From: Rhizopus sp. PT2906
Lineage: Eukaryota > Mucoromycota > Mucoromycetes > Mucorales > Rhizopodaceae
Direction: 5' to 3'
Assembly (NCBI GenBank): GCA_025529335.1
Contig: JAMYHX010000031.1
Location: forward strand, 62,001 to 126,000
Length of the DNA: 64,000 nucleotides
In this document: positions 34,388 to 47,875 of the stretch, piece after piece
How the letters are laid out: every line of letters begins with the position of its first letter
Position numbering within the stretch: position 1 is the first letter of the stretch
Made by a program: the position numbers and the translations under genes
The notes under the pieces: generated by a model
What the model was told of the DNA's origin: nothing
Databases searched by the model: none
Seen by the model: only the letters and a program-made list of their open reading frames with translations

Positions 34388-37014
34388 ATGGACTTTTGGG
34401 TAAACGAAAAGAGTAATACCCATAAGCAGTCGAACTTGTCGAACAGTATACCTTCAATCAGGTAGTGTCTCTTTTTATTTTAATAATCACACATTAAAGA
34501 GTTTAGCTGGTTAGACCATTGGATGATAAACCAAGTTCGCGTGTCTTTAGTGCATTACGTAGATCGCGTGCAGATACAATGCCTTCTCAATCTGCTGCTG
34601 TATTTCCATCTGATATGTTTTCAGACATAATTCATCGTCATCGTTCTGGTTCTATTACTTTACCCGCGGATAAAGACGATGAGGATAATAAAGACGATCT
34701 TTCGAGTCCAATAGATGAAAATACATCGAGCACTATTGCATCTACTTTAGCATCACTCGGTCTAACCGATGATGAAAATACTGCTACAACAACAACAACT
34801 ACTACTACTACTACAACAACCAATAACCGAAATCGATCTTACACCATTCAAGGTGCAGCCACCAGTGAGGCTTTTGGATTTCATCCCTTTTCCCCACACA
34901 CCCAGTCGAGTATCTTACAGCGTCCTCGAGCGATCAGTTTGGGAATGGCAGATTCGTTTTCTCCTTTTCAACACGAGCAACAGCAATCGTCCAAGTTGCA
35001 CATAGAGCAAAAACATTCACCAATCTTGAGATCTTCTCGGAGTACAAACAATTTACTAGATACCACCCATTACTTTTCAAATGAGAATATCATAGATAAT
35101 GAAGGAAAAGAAGTAATGCGCTTTTTAGTATAAATCTATTCTTTGCACTAACATTTCGTATGTACGTCAGGATTCAGGTGACTCTCCTTCTTCGTCTCAA
35201 GCACAAATACCCTCTCGTGCTCTTTGGTTAGGTAATATCAATCCTAGCGTGAGTGTACCTGATCTCGTACACATGTTTTCTGCGTATGGCCCAGTGGAAA
35301 GTGCAAGAATTCTGTCAGATAAAGAATGTGCCTTTGTTAATTTTTTGACAGTTGATTCAGCTGTGGCTGCCAAGAATGATTTGGAAACAAGATTGGGTTC
35401 AAAACTGGCAGGAACCCCTGTTCGTGTCGGCTTTGGCAAGGCAGATGTGAGTTCAGCCATGGCAGATACAAGTCCTAATATTCAAGGGCCTACACGCGCT
35501 TTATGTAAGTAAGTTCTGAATAAAAGAAAATAGTATTAACTCTCATCTTTATTATTAGGGGTTGGTAATATTCCTACCAATACAAGCGCAAACGCACTTC
35601 GTAACATATTCCAAGCCTTTGGGTCTATTGAATCCGTTCGAATCCTGTCACACAAAAACTGTGGATTTATCAATTTTGAGCGACAGGAGGATGCAGTTCA
35701 TGCCAGGAAAGCACTTCAAAATAAAGAGATTTTCGGGCCAGGAACTGGTACTGTTCGTATCGGCTTTGCAAAGGCGCCTTCTGCCTCGGATGGTGTGGAT
35801 TTAGACGACGGATTACCCGTGACAGATAGTTATCAGGCAGCTCAATGGGCGACAGCGGTCATGATGGCCAACATGATGATGAATGCATCTGGGCAACCCC
35901 CTACAGCGCAACCTAGCTTGTTTGTGGCTATTGCCTCGGAGAGACTGTTTATCATGAAACAGCTGGGACTTGAACCATCTGAGAAGCTTAAGGGTTTGTA
36001 TAATAGATATATATATATACATGCTTCAAAAATTAACTTTAATCAAAAGTGGATAGAATCCCAATAGTGTATCATTCTGCTATACCACCTGTACCTGAAT
36101 TGGGGCCCGACAGAAAGCTAGATCCTCTTTCGCTTCGGGAGATGAGAAAAAAGTTAGAAAATGAAGAATCAGTGTCTTTGGAACAAGCAGAATCAATTGC
36201 ATCAGATTGCATGGACGAAATTGTTGAGCTCTGCAGCGGTAAGATATACACGAGTACGTCCTGTATTGCATCACTTACAACTTTTATATAGACTATATCG
36301 GAAACACAGTGATCCAAAAGCTATTTGAATGCTGTACTGAAGAAACAAAACTCGAAATGCTAAAGAAAATTGCCCCACATCTGGCCTCTATTGGGATTCA
36401 TAAGAATGGCACTTGGGCTGCACAAAAGATTATTGATTTTGCTAATGAACCAGAACAAATTCAGCTCATAAAGGAGTATATAGCGCCCTACATTCCTTTG
36501 CTGCTACTAGATCAATATGGAAATTACGTTGTCCAGTGCTGTCTTGTTAAGCAAAATAACCAGTATATCTTTGACGCCATTGTTGACAAGTGCTGGGAAA
36601 TTGGACAAGGACGGTTTGGTGCTCGTGCTGTAAGATCTATATTAGACAATCCAATGATCACCCAAGAGCAACGTGTAAGTGTATGATTGTTATATGAGAT
36701 ACTCTATTGATACCTTGATCTATTTATTCTAGGTGTATGTAGCAGCAAGCATTGTTCAAAATGCGACATTATTAACAACAAATGCCAATGGTAATTTATT
36801 ATTGAACTGGTTTTTGGATAGCTCACAGCTTCCTGGACGTTATCGTGTTCTCTGTCCACGCTTATTGCCATATCTAAGCAAATTATGTATCAATAAGCTT
36901 GGCTCAATAACTGTACAAAAGATTATTCAACAATCTGAGGAACCAGATGCAGCCACTCTGATAATGAACTCGCTTTCAGAGAAAGCAAGATCAGATTTAA
37001 TGACAAGAAAATGA
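34388..37014 (+). CDS. RRM and Pumilio-repeat RNA-binding protein (Jsn1/Puf1-type)
   Basis: Binds 3' UTRs and controls mRNA stability or localisation. Exons 34388-34461, 34515-35112, 35171-35504, 35559-35993, 36050-36238, 36292-36674 and 36733-37014 give about 764 residues. The start exon (MDFWVNEKSN) and the 53-nt intron restore the frame into RPLDDKPSSRVFSALRRSRADTMPS; without them the gene lacks an ATG. A Thr repeat follows. Two RRMs (RALWLGNINPS; RALWVGNIPTN) carry RNP1-like CAFVNFLT and CGFINFE. Pumilio repeats follow: YIGNTVIQKLFE, NGTWAAQKIID, YGNYVVQCCL, FGARAVRSIL, NGNLLLNWFL, LGSITVQKII. The second exon may instead end at 35130 (donor GTATAA), adding VMRFL-; both keep phase. This RRM2-PUF order is that of yeast Jsn1/Puf2. 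Confidence 0.9.
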
Positions 37015-37285
37015 AATTTAGTATAGAAAAAGTGTTTTATAAATGTACATCATAGTTTTCTTTTAAAATTGCTCTTGTAAAAAAAAAAAAAAAAAAAATA
37101 ATAATAATGTTTAATGACAAATAAAGAGAAAATACTCACAAATTTAGATCTCAATTTTAAATGATGTGCACATCATTAAATTTCTTATTTTAGTCTAGTT
37201 TCACAAAGATGAAGGAGATCGACCACTTCTCTTTTCTTTCTTTCTTTCTTTCTTCTCTTTTCTCTCTCTTTTATTTGAAAGCAAG

Positions 37286-39361
37286 ATGGGGAAGGATAAT
37301 AAGCAAATAAATGAGCCACTTTTAAATAGTGCAGAAGATATTCAAGAGGATATCATACTGGATAATGCATGGCCCTCCAAGGGAAACCCTCAGTCATTTA
37401 TTGTAATATAGCATATGATATATGTATATACTATAGAGACTAACTTATTTATCAGTCTAAATATAAACTATACATCATTGGTAGTTGCTGCATCACTATA
37501 CTAAGTACTCTTATCATCGCTCTTACCTTATCGCCCTTTAAGCTGACACTACACAACTATACAAGATCAGTTGGTGGTAAAAAGATCAAACTCGAGATTA
37601 ATGTCAATAACAATATCTATAATAGACAATGTAAAGCCTAATAATATCATCATGATGATCAGTGATGGTCTAGGTCCAGCCTCTGTTTCATTTGCTAGAA
37701 CATATTACCAATACACGAATAATAAGCCGTATGACTATCAGATGCCACTAGACACCATTCATATTGGTCAATCACGTACTCGAAGTTCTTCCACACTAGT
37801 GACTGATAGTGCTGCTGGTGCAACAGCCTTTAGTTGCAACATAAAAACATATAATGGTGCTGTGGGAGGTAGACAGTAAAAATATATATAAAAAAAGACC
37901 CCCTTCTCATCTTTTATTTTATGCATAGTGGACCCTCATAAAAATCCCTGTGGCACGATCCTTGAATCTGCCAAACATACTCAGGGAATGCTAACAGCAC
38001 TTGTAGCTACGTCACGCATCACACATGCTACACCTGCTTCTTTTTCAGCACATGTCACAGACAGAGATAATGAAAATAAGATTGCTATGCAACAAATTGG
38101 AGATAATCCATTAGGTCGTAGTGTCGATTTAATGTTTGGTGGTGGCTATTGTTACTTTTTACCCAAATCGTCCAAAGATAGTTGTCGCTCAGACCAACGA
38201 CATTTACTGAACGAGGCCAAGGACAAATATGAATGGAATACAGTCATTTATAATAACAAGACCGCATTTGATGATTTACCTGTTGACCCTAACATCTTAC
38301 CGGCTATCAGCTTATTCTCCTTTGATGTAAATAGCGACACATATATTCAATACAAAAAAAGAGATTGATGTAAATTATATATAGCACATGGCTTATGAAA
38401 TCGACCGAGTTCCCAGTAAGGAACCTAGTTTATCCGAAATGTCCCAAAAGGCTCTTGATATTCTCTTCAAAGCGACTGAAAACACTGACAAGGGATTCTT
38501 TATTATGATTGAAGGCAGTCGAATTGACATGGCTGCTCACTCGTAAAGTATAGTAAAGGGAATTGAATTGAGTGATTACTGACAAAGCTCCAATAGGAAT
38601 GACCCTGCTACACACGTGCATGAGATTCTAGAATATCAAAGAACAGTAGAACTTGTCAAAAAGTATGTGGATGAACATCCAGATACTATCATGATTTCAA
38701 CAAGTGATCACGAAACAGGTGGACTGTCTTTAGCCAGACAGGTCTCACATGCATATCCAGAATATCTTTGGTATCCAGATGTACTTGCCAATGTGAAGAG
38801 TTCAACTGTAGCTTTGGCAGATTTGGTATCTCAAAATAGGACAAAGGAATATGTTGTAGAAACAGTCTTAAAAGATCGTCTTGGAATCACGGATGCAACT
38901 GATGAAGAAATTGAACAACTGTTAAAATCAGGAGGTAATATTGACTATTATCTGGCAGAAATGGTCTCAATTAGGGCTCAGCTGGGAGTAAGTTATTTAG
39001 TATGATCGCTTGCTAGTTTACACATTTTTTTTTTTTTAGTGGGCAACTCATGGTCATAGTGGAGTAGATGTTAATCTGTATGCTTATGGAAATGGTACAG
39101 AAAGGCTTGCAGGCAGCCACGAGAATACAGAAATAGGACAGTTTATTACCAATACACTTGGCTTGGATCTAAAAGGGATCACAAAACAATTAAACAAGTA
39201 AGTCAATTTGTTATGCTATCTTTCTTTAACATTTTGTTTTTTCTAGAAATAACCCATCTTTTCATTTATCAAATATGACAGCTGAGGACAAACTAGAATA
39301 TAATCATGTCCTTCAGCATTATCATCATGTCCCTTCGCACTTGAAGCATCCTAATTTATAG
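37286..39361 (+). CDS. PHO8: Vacuolar alkaline phosphatase (repressible, Pho8-type)
   Basis: Zinc/magnesium phosphomonoesterase anchored in the vacuole membrane as a type II protein. Eight exons: 37286-37402, 37456-37576, 37626-37868, 37929-38326, 38385-38542, 38597-38987, 39040-39197 and 39247-39361. All phases agree and give 566 residues, the same length as yeast Pho8. A membrane anchor spans about residues 45-65 (LYIIGSCCITILSTLIIAL) after a short cytosolic tail. Metal ligands and the nucleophile are present: ISDGLGPASVS, TDSAAGATAFS (Ser nucleophile), MIEGSRIDMAAH, STSDHETGG and ATHGHSGVD. The intron at 38327-38384 removes an in-frame stop and joins LFSFD to HMAYEIDR. The leader has a CTTT-repeat tract. 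Confidence 0.94.
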
Positions 39362-39708
39362 AAATAAAACTCTTTAACTTGTTACACCTTGTAAACAGAC
39401 TCCCCCTCTCTATGAACACAATGTCTATCACTGATATACAATAGTGTAACAACTAAAATCAAGTAAAAGAGAGTCAATTCGATTCTAATTGACATTTTTT
39501 TTTTTACAAGTTGCATAATTAAAAAAAAAAGAGGAGCAAATATTTATGAGTAACAAGGTTTGTTTGATTTTCTTTTTCATGAGTAATGCTTTTTCTACCA
39601 TTTTCATAAACCGACATTAGAACCAATCAAAATTGAGAATGTTACTCAACCTTATCCTTTTTTTTATCCCCACAGAGAAAAAAAAAAATATACCTTTTAT
39701 TTATCAAC
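39362..39708. other. Short intergenic region
   Basis: 347 nt between PHO8 and PEX13, tandem orientation; T9 and A10 runs, no gene. Should include the PEX13 promoter. Confidence 0.5.
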
Positions 39709-40964
39709 ATGCCTTCACCACCTAAACCTTGGGAAGTGAATAATCCTAATGCTTCAGCCGCTGTGACTTCTCCTATCGCTGCAACTAATCTAACAACTAA
39801 CACAGCGCCTGACATTCCTAGTCGTCCAACAACAACAACAACAAATGATACCATTACAACTCCAGCTAGACCCTTGGGTACATTTCACTACTTGTAATTT
39901 ATTATATTTATTAAAAATAAATGATAGGATACTCGAATGGATACGGCTCCACTGGATACGGAACTACTGGATATGGATCATATGGATCCACTGGTTATGG
40001 AACTACTGGCTATGGAACCACTGGATATGGATCATATGGAACCACTGGCTACGGTGGTATTGGATCCACTGGTTATGGTAGCTATGGTGGCTATGGAAAT
40101 TATGGTAGCTCATATGGAGGTTACGGAAGCTATGGCCGTTATGGTGGAGGATATGGTATGGGTTATGGTATGAACCGTTTTGGACCTATGAATCGTCCTG
40201 GAGAAGATATGCCCCTTACTCAGCGTATGGAAATGGGTACTCGACCAGCATTTGAAGTAGTAGAGAACATTGTCGGATCCTTTGGTGGATTTGCTCAAAT
40301 GCTTGAATCAACCTTTATGGCAACACATTCGAGCTTTATGGCCATGATGGGAGTTGCTGAACAATTAGGATATCTCAGAAACTATCTAGGACAGGTGTTT
40401 AGCGTCTTTGCCCTCTATCGTCTGGTAAAGCGATTTATTCAAAAAATAACTGGACGAGCACCCGCTGTTAAACCGATGGAGATCAATGCATCAGAATTTT
40501 ATCAGTTTGACCAAACAAGCAAACCTAAGATGTCACGTAAACCATTCATTGTGTTCATGCTCATGGTAGTTGGTCTTCCATACCTGATGCATAAACTGAT
40601 ACAAGTCATTTCGAAAAACCAAAAACGCCTACAAGAACAACAGTTACAACAGCAGCAGCAGCAGGCAGCAACAATTGATCCTTCAAAATTAGAATTCGCC
40701 CGTGCAACGTACGACTTTGCAGCAGAGTCACCGATGGAACTGAGCCTAAAGAAAGGTGATATTGTCGCCATCATTACCAAGTTAGACCCAGTAACGAATG
40801 CAGCAAGTCAATGGTGGAAAGGAAGACTTAGAGACGGAACAATGGGTATGTTCCCTGCAAACTACGTGGAGATCATCCAAAAGGCGCCAAAGGACAGTAA
40901 TGAAGTCAAAGCGATAAAGGAAGCAGATGATGCCATGAAAGTAATTGAAGAAACAAAGAATTAA
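39709..40964 (+). CDS. PEX13: Peroxisomal membrane docking protein Pex13
   Basis: Component of the peroxisomal importomer that docks the receptors Pex5 and Pex7 with Pex14. Exons 39709-39877 and 39928-40964 give 401 residues. The N-terminus begins MPSPPKPWEVN, as in other Pex13 proteins, followed by a T/P-rich linker and a long Gly-Tyr-Ser-Thr repeat array (about residues 58-140; GYGTTGYGS units), the low-complexity YG region thought to phase-separate in the import pore. Two membrane segments flank a central helix region. A C-terminal SH3 domain (ARATYDFAAES, ELSLKKGD, WWKGRL, GMFPANYVE) binds Pex14 and Pex5. Gln-rich run at about residue 243. Stop is followed by TTATTA repeats. Confidence 0.95.
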
Positions 40965-41149
40965 GAACGCGGATACCTTTTTTATTATATTATCTTTATT
41001 ATTATTATTATCGTCATCATTATTACCCCCCTTTTTTTGGCTATTGATGGTATTGTATATTTCTACAGTGATTTTATATATGGAGCCGAAGCTCAAACTT
41101 ATTAAAGTGACAATGAGATTAGTCGCATCTTTTTTTTTTTTGGTTTTTT

Positions 41150-41640
41150 AAAGTATCTCGATAAGCACTCTAGTATAGCGTTAGTAATAATGATTCCTGG
41201 AGATCACAAGAGAAGTAGATGTGGGGAAACGGTAGTCACGCAGCTCGCTAAAACATATTGCTTTGGGGCACAAAAAGAAATATAGACAGGACGACAGTAT
41301 ACAGCGTAAGGGAGCTTACCGAGGATAATTCGAAACCAAAAGTTACAGGAAGGATGCAAGAATTGCATATTCCAAAATCTAGTCATTAATTCGTTGACAG
41401 CAAGAAGGATGAGACAGGTAACAAAGTTGAAAAAAATGAGTGATGCAGTGGTGGTTGAAAAGTCAGATATTGACATTAACCGTTACTGACACAAAAGTCG
41501 ATAGCACGAAATGCAGCTACAAAAACTGGATCTAAAGCCCTCTAATTATTAAAAAAGAAAACTATTATATGTGCAGTATGCTTAATAAACCTGCAAAATC
41601 TGCCAGGGCAGCCATTGTGAAATGAGCTTGAAAACTCAGT
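41150..41640 (-). other. Possible small spliced gene, structure unresolved
   Basis: On the minus strand an ATG at about 41615 begins MAALADFA, followed by a potential donor. A later stretch reads RALDPVFVAAFRAIDFCVS, and a third, hydrophobic stretch reads SLIFFNFVTCLILLAVNELM. Splice-like signals exist but no set of introns gave a continuous frame. It may be a small membrane protein gene or a relic. Convergent with PEX13. Confidence 0.25.
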
Positions 41641-42913
41641 CTTTTATGTCTACCTTGTACACATTGGAAGATTATTACAATTTGCATTATTGGTCACTGT
41701 ATTCAAAAAGTATAGACACTATTGTCACTATAGTGATCCGTGTGTTCAATGATTTACGGGCTGCTACCCTTAATACTTTCTCATAGGGGAAAGACTGATC
41801 ATTGAGAATGACGGTAATGTCGTCATTGGATCAAGCTTTTGAAATTGTCTATATAGTGCAGCACAAAAGAAGATCATTAAAGAAAATGACGAAAGAGGGG
41901 ACAATACATATGAGTTATTCATGGCAAGAAAACAAGTACCCCTCCTTTCATTTAAAAAGGGTAGTGTACGTTTATGGAAAGGATGGCCCCTGATCCATTT
42001 TACAAAATGAAATGCTGCACCAGACCGTTCAGTGAACCTTTGAAAAGGGCTTCCTATGAATCGCATGTGATAGGATAATTTATCTAATGGAATTAACGTC
42101 ATAAACATTGCGGGAACAAAAAAAATAGACTAAATGATGGGGGGGAGTTGAGAGATAAATGTGCAACCTTTGTGAATTCATTGTTCATTTGAGGGGGGGG
42201 GGACCCTTTAGGCTTATGAATATGGCTCATTGATCTTTTGTCGCTATTACTAACCTTAGATAGACCTATCATAATGAATGTTTGTCATAATGTAATAAAA
42301 AGAGCTATATAAATCAGGCATGTGAAAGTGGACCTTTTCTTTGATTCTGTCCCCGATGTATGAATGATGTTGTGTGCATATTGACTATAAAACAAATAAA
42401 CAAAGAACAAAGGCATGCATCTATTAAATATATAGTACACAGATGTATGATTCACATCTTTAATCGTTTTATGGTCATTCATCATTATAGCAATTAGTTG
42501 TGAGCTTGAAATATACACTCTGAATTTAAATACTATTCCCACGTTATTTGATTGGACCAATTGTTAAAATGTGGGGAAACGGCTGTTTACAGTTCCATTA
42601 TGAACAAGCTCTATTATTTCCCTTTCTCTCTTTCCATTTTTACGTGTGCCTTGTTTTTGCATCATTAATTATTTGTTTACGGTAGCTTTTACGATAAAGT
42701 ATTTGCAAGTGTGCGTTATTTTTAAATTGACTCCTTGCCTAAAGAATATGATTTTAGGAAGAAATCGGACCAAAGTCACTATACAACTTCCGTCATGTCC
42801 CGTTTGCCTTACTGAACCCAGCGGACATTTATTTTATTGGAAAGGATGCCCTTTGCACGAGCTAGGAGAAGGGCATAAGCGATCGTACTCCGACCTTTCC
42901 GAGGATAGATGAA
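41641..42913. other. Upstream region of PCK1
   Basis: No gene supported. G-runs near 42139 and 42192, AT-rich elsewhere. An 88-codon frame at 42646-42912 (+) ends just before the PCK1 TATA element, lacks any motif and is treated as chance. The length suits a heavily regulated gluconeogenic promoter, but no carbon-source element was identified with confidence. Confidence 0.4.
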
Positions 42914-42921
42914 TATAAAAG
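42914..42921 (+). promoter_or_regulatory. TATA box of PCK1
   Basis: TATAAAAG 74 nt before the start codon, followed by a CT/T-rich leader. Good consensus and spacing. Confidence 0.6.
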
Positions 42922-42987
42922 GATCAACTCATTCTTTCGTTCTTTTCACTTTACTCTTATTTTTATTTTAAATACGCATTAAAAACA

Positions 42988-44769
42988 ATGGTTGCCTCAA
43001 GACCCGGATCCCCTTACACTGGAAGACCTGCCAGCTCTGGCTCAGTCCACACCAAGGTTGAAGAAGAACTGCATGAAGTTGCTGGTATTGACTATGATAA
43101 GGTAAAGAAAACAATCAGTTCATTGATCTCTAAAACAAAATGACTCACTCTTATCATTATTCAAGGTTACCATCAAGCGTAATCCCTCAGTTGCCGTCCT
43201 TTACGAAGAAGCTTTGACTTATGAACAAGGTACCGTCATTTCATCTGCTGGTGCTCTCTGTGCTTACTCTGGTAAGAAGACTGGTCGTTCTCCCAAGGAT
43301 AAGCGTATTGTCGAAGAAGAAACCTCCCAAAAGGATGTCTGGTGGGGCCCTGTTAACACTCCTATCAGTGAACGTGTCTTCTTGATCAACCGTGAACGTG
43401 CCATCGATTACTTGAACACCCGTCCTCGTCTCTATGTCTTTGACGGTTTCGCCGGTTGGGACCCCAAGTACCGTAAGAAGGTCCGTGTCGTCGCTTCTCG
43501 TGCTTATCACATCTTGTTTATGCGCAACATGTTGATTCGTCCTACTGAAGAAGAACTCGAAAACTTTGGTACTCCCGACTTCACCATTTTCAACGCAGGT
43601 GAATTCCCTGCTAACCGTTACACCACTGGCATGACATCTACTACCTCTGTCTCTGTCAACTTCAAGCGTAACGAAATGGTCATTCTCGGTACTGAATATG
43701 CTGGTGAAATGAAGAAGGGTGTAAGTATAAATAAAAGAAAGAGAAAAGAGAGCATGGTATTAAATGTATGGGATAGATCTTCACTGTCATGCACTACTTG
43801 ATGCCCAAGGCTGGTGTCTTGTCTCTCCACTCCTCTGCCAACGAAGGTCCCGATGGTGATGTTTCTCTCTTCTTTGGTCTTTCTGGTACTGGTAAGACCA
43901 CTCTCTCTGCTGACCCCAAGCGTAAATTGATTGGTGATGACGAACACTGCTGGTCTGACGATGGTATCTTCAACATTGAAGGTGGTTGTTATGCCAAGTG
44001 TATCGACTTGTCTGCCGAAAAGGAACCCGATATTTTCAACGCCATTCGCTTCGGTGCTATTCTCGAAAACGTTGTCTTAGACGAAGAAACCCGTGTGGTT
44101 GACTACTCTGATGACTTCTTGACCGAAAATACTCGTTGTGCTTATCCTATCTACCACATTCCCAACGCCAAGCTTCCCTGTATGGGCGGTCACCCCAAGA
44201 ACATCATCTTGCTCACCTGTGATGCCTTTGGTGTTCTTCCTCCTGTCTCTAAATTGACTGCTGAACAAGCCATGTACCACTTTATTTCTGGTTATACCAC
44301 CAAGGTTCCCGGAACTGAAGATGGTATTGTTGAACCTCAAGCCACTTTCTCTGCCTGTTTCGGTGCTCCTTTCCTTGTTCTCCATCCTCAACGCTATGCT
44401 AGTATGCTTGCTGAAAAGATGTCCAAGCACAAGGCTGATGCTTGGTTGATCAACACTGGCTGGATCGGTGGTTCTGCTGCTACATCTAAGCGTTGTCCTC
44501 TCAAGTACACTCGTGCCATCCTCGATGCTATCCACAGCGGTGAACTCGCCAAGGCTGAATATGAAACCCTCGAAATCTTCAACTTGAGCATCCCCAAGGC
44601 CGTCTCTGGCGTTCCTTCTGAGCTCCTTAACCCCAAGACTGCCTGGAACGGTACTCCCGAACAATTCAAGTCTTCTCTTCAGAATGTCGCCAAGATGTTT
44701 GTTGAAAATTTCAAGACATACGAAGATCAAGCCGCTCCTCAAACTTTGGCTGCTGGTCCCAAGATCTAA
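42988..44769 (+). CDS. PCK1: Phosphoenolpyruvate carboxykinase (ATP)
   Basis: Converts oxaloacetate and ATP to phosphoenolpyruvate, CO2 and ADP, the committed step of gluconeogenesis, in the cytosol. Exons 42988-43101, 43166-43720 and 43777-44769 give 553 residues, typical of fungal ATP-PEPCK (yeast 549). Motifs: GRSPKDKRIV near the N-terminus, GEFPANRYT, the kinase P-loop GLSGTGKTT (about 257-265), and GDDEHCWSDDGIFNIEGGCY, which binds metal and substrate. The fold is of the ATP rather than GTP class. Codon use is strongly biased to C/T endings, implying high induced expression. A minus-strand open frame of 221 codons inside exon 3 is only an antisense shadow of this bias. Confidence 0.97.
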
Positions 44770-47700
44770 ATTCCTTCATATACTCTCTCTTTTTGCATAA
44801 CATGATGAAGTTTGTTTTTTCATTATTTATTTTTCTGTATCATACTCTTATCAACATGACATTGAATAAAAAAAATTTATTTTTGTATCAACTGATATCT
44901 CTTTTCATACTCTTTGTGGTATGCAAGAGTGAATATGTCCTGTTTGTAAATAACCATTTTTGGTAAAACCAAGACCTACTTGCCTTCTTTCCTTAAAGAG
45001 TGTGGCTAACAAAAGGAGAAAGGCTATACAGTGTTTTTAAAAATTAATGTCGCGCCAAGATGTCGCATTCTGTATATTTTGTATTGTAAAAATTCAATTT
45101 TTGCGACATTACTTTCTGGAAATACTGTACTTTGTTTGAGACAAGTAAAAAAGGAGGGAAAGGGAGCGGCATTAGGGAGTTGTATACAAAATAGAGAGTT
45201 TTTCATTCCAATCACCTCAAGGGGGTAATTTTTCTAATTTTAGCAAGTGTGTCAGAGATGAGTAACACCAGTTTTTGAATCTAAAAGAAATGGACCATGT
45301 GTTCGCTTTCAAAAGGTAAAAACACTCTCAATAAGATCAGTGTCTGATCATTGAATTACCGAAAAGGGATAATCTTGGTAAAATACTCGAAAAGAAAGGG
45401 TCTAACAATAAAATTAGTTATAGCTGTGCTTAAACTCGCATGAACGTTTTCTGATTGTAGTATTTAAACAATACGCGAGAAGCATGCTGTTTCCAACGCG
45501 TGTTTTGAGTGTGCTTACTATGTTTTACAAACATCATCCACTGGGCACTAATTTACAATGAGGGTCCAAGAAATTAACACCATCAAGGCTTTGTTCAACA
45601 ACGTATTTCAGGATGTCTATTATGTGCTTAGAAATTGTCACTTTTGTGAGCTCCAGCATTACGGACAGGCCATTCGATATCAGTGTAGTCATTGACTTTC
45701 CTAGAAAAGAGAATTGTATATAAAGTTAATGTCTAAATCGTACAGCTGTCGAAAAGAAGACGAAAGGTGTTTCTCCAAATGTTTCTGTTCCCAAAGTGTA
45801 ATTTTATATCTACTTTCCTCCTAAAGCAGGCACACTGCACCATTTATTTACAGCTTGATCATTTACCCTTCATAGCCTACCTATAAGTACAGTTTATCTG
45901 TTGACCGTTGAGCCAAGACATAGATATAGAAAGAAATATTGTTTGAACTTGTGAATTTAATTTACGCTTTTTGCAACAGGAGATCTTGTGTTTTGGAACT
46001 CTAGTTGTTGTGATATAGGTTTTCTGGCCAGGTTAACCAATTAAGCGTGTTTTCCAATAGTTTATCGTTCATGCAACTCTAAGATTAATAGTTTAAACGG
46101 TTAATGCTCATCTCTTGTGTACATTCTTGTATTTTTCTTTACCTTTGCTCCATTAATTAATTACCACACTAATATCAGATGGCCTGTATATAGTTCTGAG
46201 GCTCAAAAAACTGGACCATTTCTAGACACATTGCTGATATCTTTATCAAATCGCGTACATACGAGTTAATTAAGCCGTATGTTAGCAACTTCATCACTGG
46301 AGGACATTGTATTTATGTGGTACACAAATACCAATTTGGTAACATCATCTTTCTGTTAAAGCATCCAAACAAAATAATCTCAATTAATATAGAAATGATC
46401 AAACTATCAAAACTGTATGAGCATCTTTTCTTTTACTTGTTTATTGAAAGCCAGTTTACACACTAGCCAATTTGTCTAGAACACGCTTACTAAATAGGGA
46501 GACAACAAATTAATTCGCAAAGTGTCATGTAGACCAGCCAATCAAGATGTCCCAAAAGGGAAGGAATAAACGTATGGAGCTGTAAGTTAGATCTCGATAC
46601 TACGTTTAATATCACTAAAGGGTGATGATCGGAAATCCAATGTTTGTTGTATGGAACAGGACTTCTTAAAGAAAAAGGCAAAGGATATAATACATTTCTC
46701 TCTGACCTATGCTTTTTTTTTCAAAAAAAAACTTCTTTTTCTCATTCATTGGGGGGGGGAAAGACAAAGCTAAAAAACAGGATATTCTTGATATCTATAA
46801 AGTTACATAAAATGTCCCACATGCGATCGTATGCTTGAAAAGATGCGATTACATATATAGTTATTTAATGATAAGTGTCAATACTTGACTCCCTAAAAGT
46901 GGCCTTAGCGCATATAAGGTTCAAAGGATGAAAGGAGATGCAAAAGTAATCATTTTTAATTGAAAAGTATAGATAACCATTGCATCTCAATTTAGAAATT
47001 CATTTCCAAAGTGCCAGTCCTGCTTTTTACTATGTCTATCTTCCTAATCTTTTCTACTACCAGGGGGTCGTCATATCTTGGAATCTTCTCAATTGTATAG
47101 TGCTGATTAGTTAATCTTGTTCTCCCCTAAAAATAAATGAATGGAGATAAATCGAAGCTTTTTTTTTGTTGACGAAATTCGAATGAAAATAAACTTGTAA
47201 TTGAAAAAGCAGTTTGAGCTCTCTGATCTTATTCTCTTTAATATTCTGACTTTATAGACCCAATTGATTCGTGTAATTGCTTACCTCTCTTGAGCTGCCC
47301 GTGGTCAACATACAGGGAGTCTTTACAGTTGTATAATCCTGTCTCGTGTCTTCTTGCTAAGTCTTGCTGCAGGCGCTGCACGTGTAGGAGTGTTTCCTCT
47401 GTTGCCGAAGTTATAGTTACGACCTTTGGAATGTGGGCATCATGATCTTTGAATACTTTATCTTCAACAAAACACTATACTAAAGGCTTATTGTTGTAAT
47501 ACTTTTATTAAATGAGGGACTTGTTTTTTTAATAAAAAGATTACAAATGTGCTCATGTATAATATACAAGTTTTAACCTGCTTTCACCCCCCCTCTTCAT
47601 GATTATGTATCTGTATTGTTGGAGCGCATCACAAAAAGGGGGAATCTACAGAAGTTTGGGTCATAAAGTTTTTAGGGAGTACATCGGGATTGTCTCTTTG

Positions 47701-47869
47701 TCATTTTACATTTGCGCACATTTTAAAAGCAAGTTCATTGAGGGGTGATCCCGTAAGTCGGTGAAGGGAAAGGGGGATAATTTCCTATTATTATTGTTGT
47801 GTCGCAGTCTATAGGTGATAGCTCTGGATGCGCGTCCCATGAAAGCTATATGAGAATATAGAAAAGCTT
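44770..47869. other. Gene-poor region
   Basis: 3.1 kb without a supported gene. Short frames (for example 45024-45228 on both strands, 46644-46838) lack motifs. Contains a G-run near 46751 and several T/A runs. Possibly decayed mobile DNA, like the neighbouring pseudogene, but nothing diagnostic was seen. Confidence 0.4.
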
Positions 47870-47875
47870 TATTTA

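Noticed and set aside
42646..42912. Open frame just before the PCK1 TATA box
   Set aside because: Ends at the core promoter, so it would need a separate promoter and terminator in very little space; no recognisable content.
44077..44742. 221-codon minus-strand frame in PCK1
   Set aside because: Antisense shadow of a highly biased exon; no family features, no splice sites or promoter of its own.
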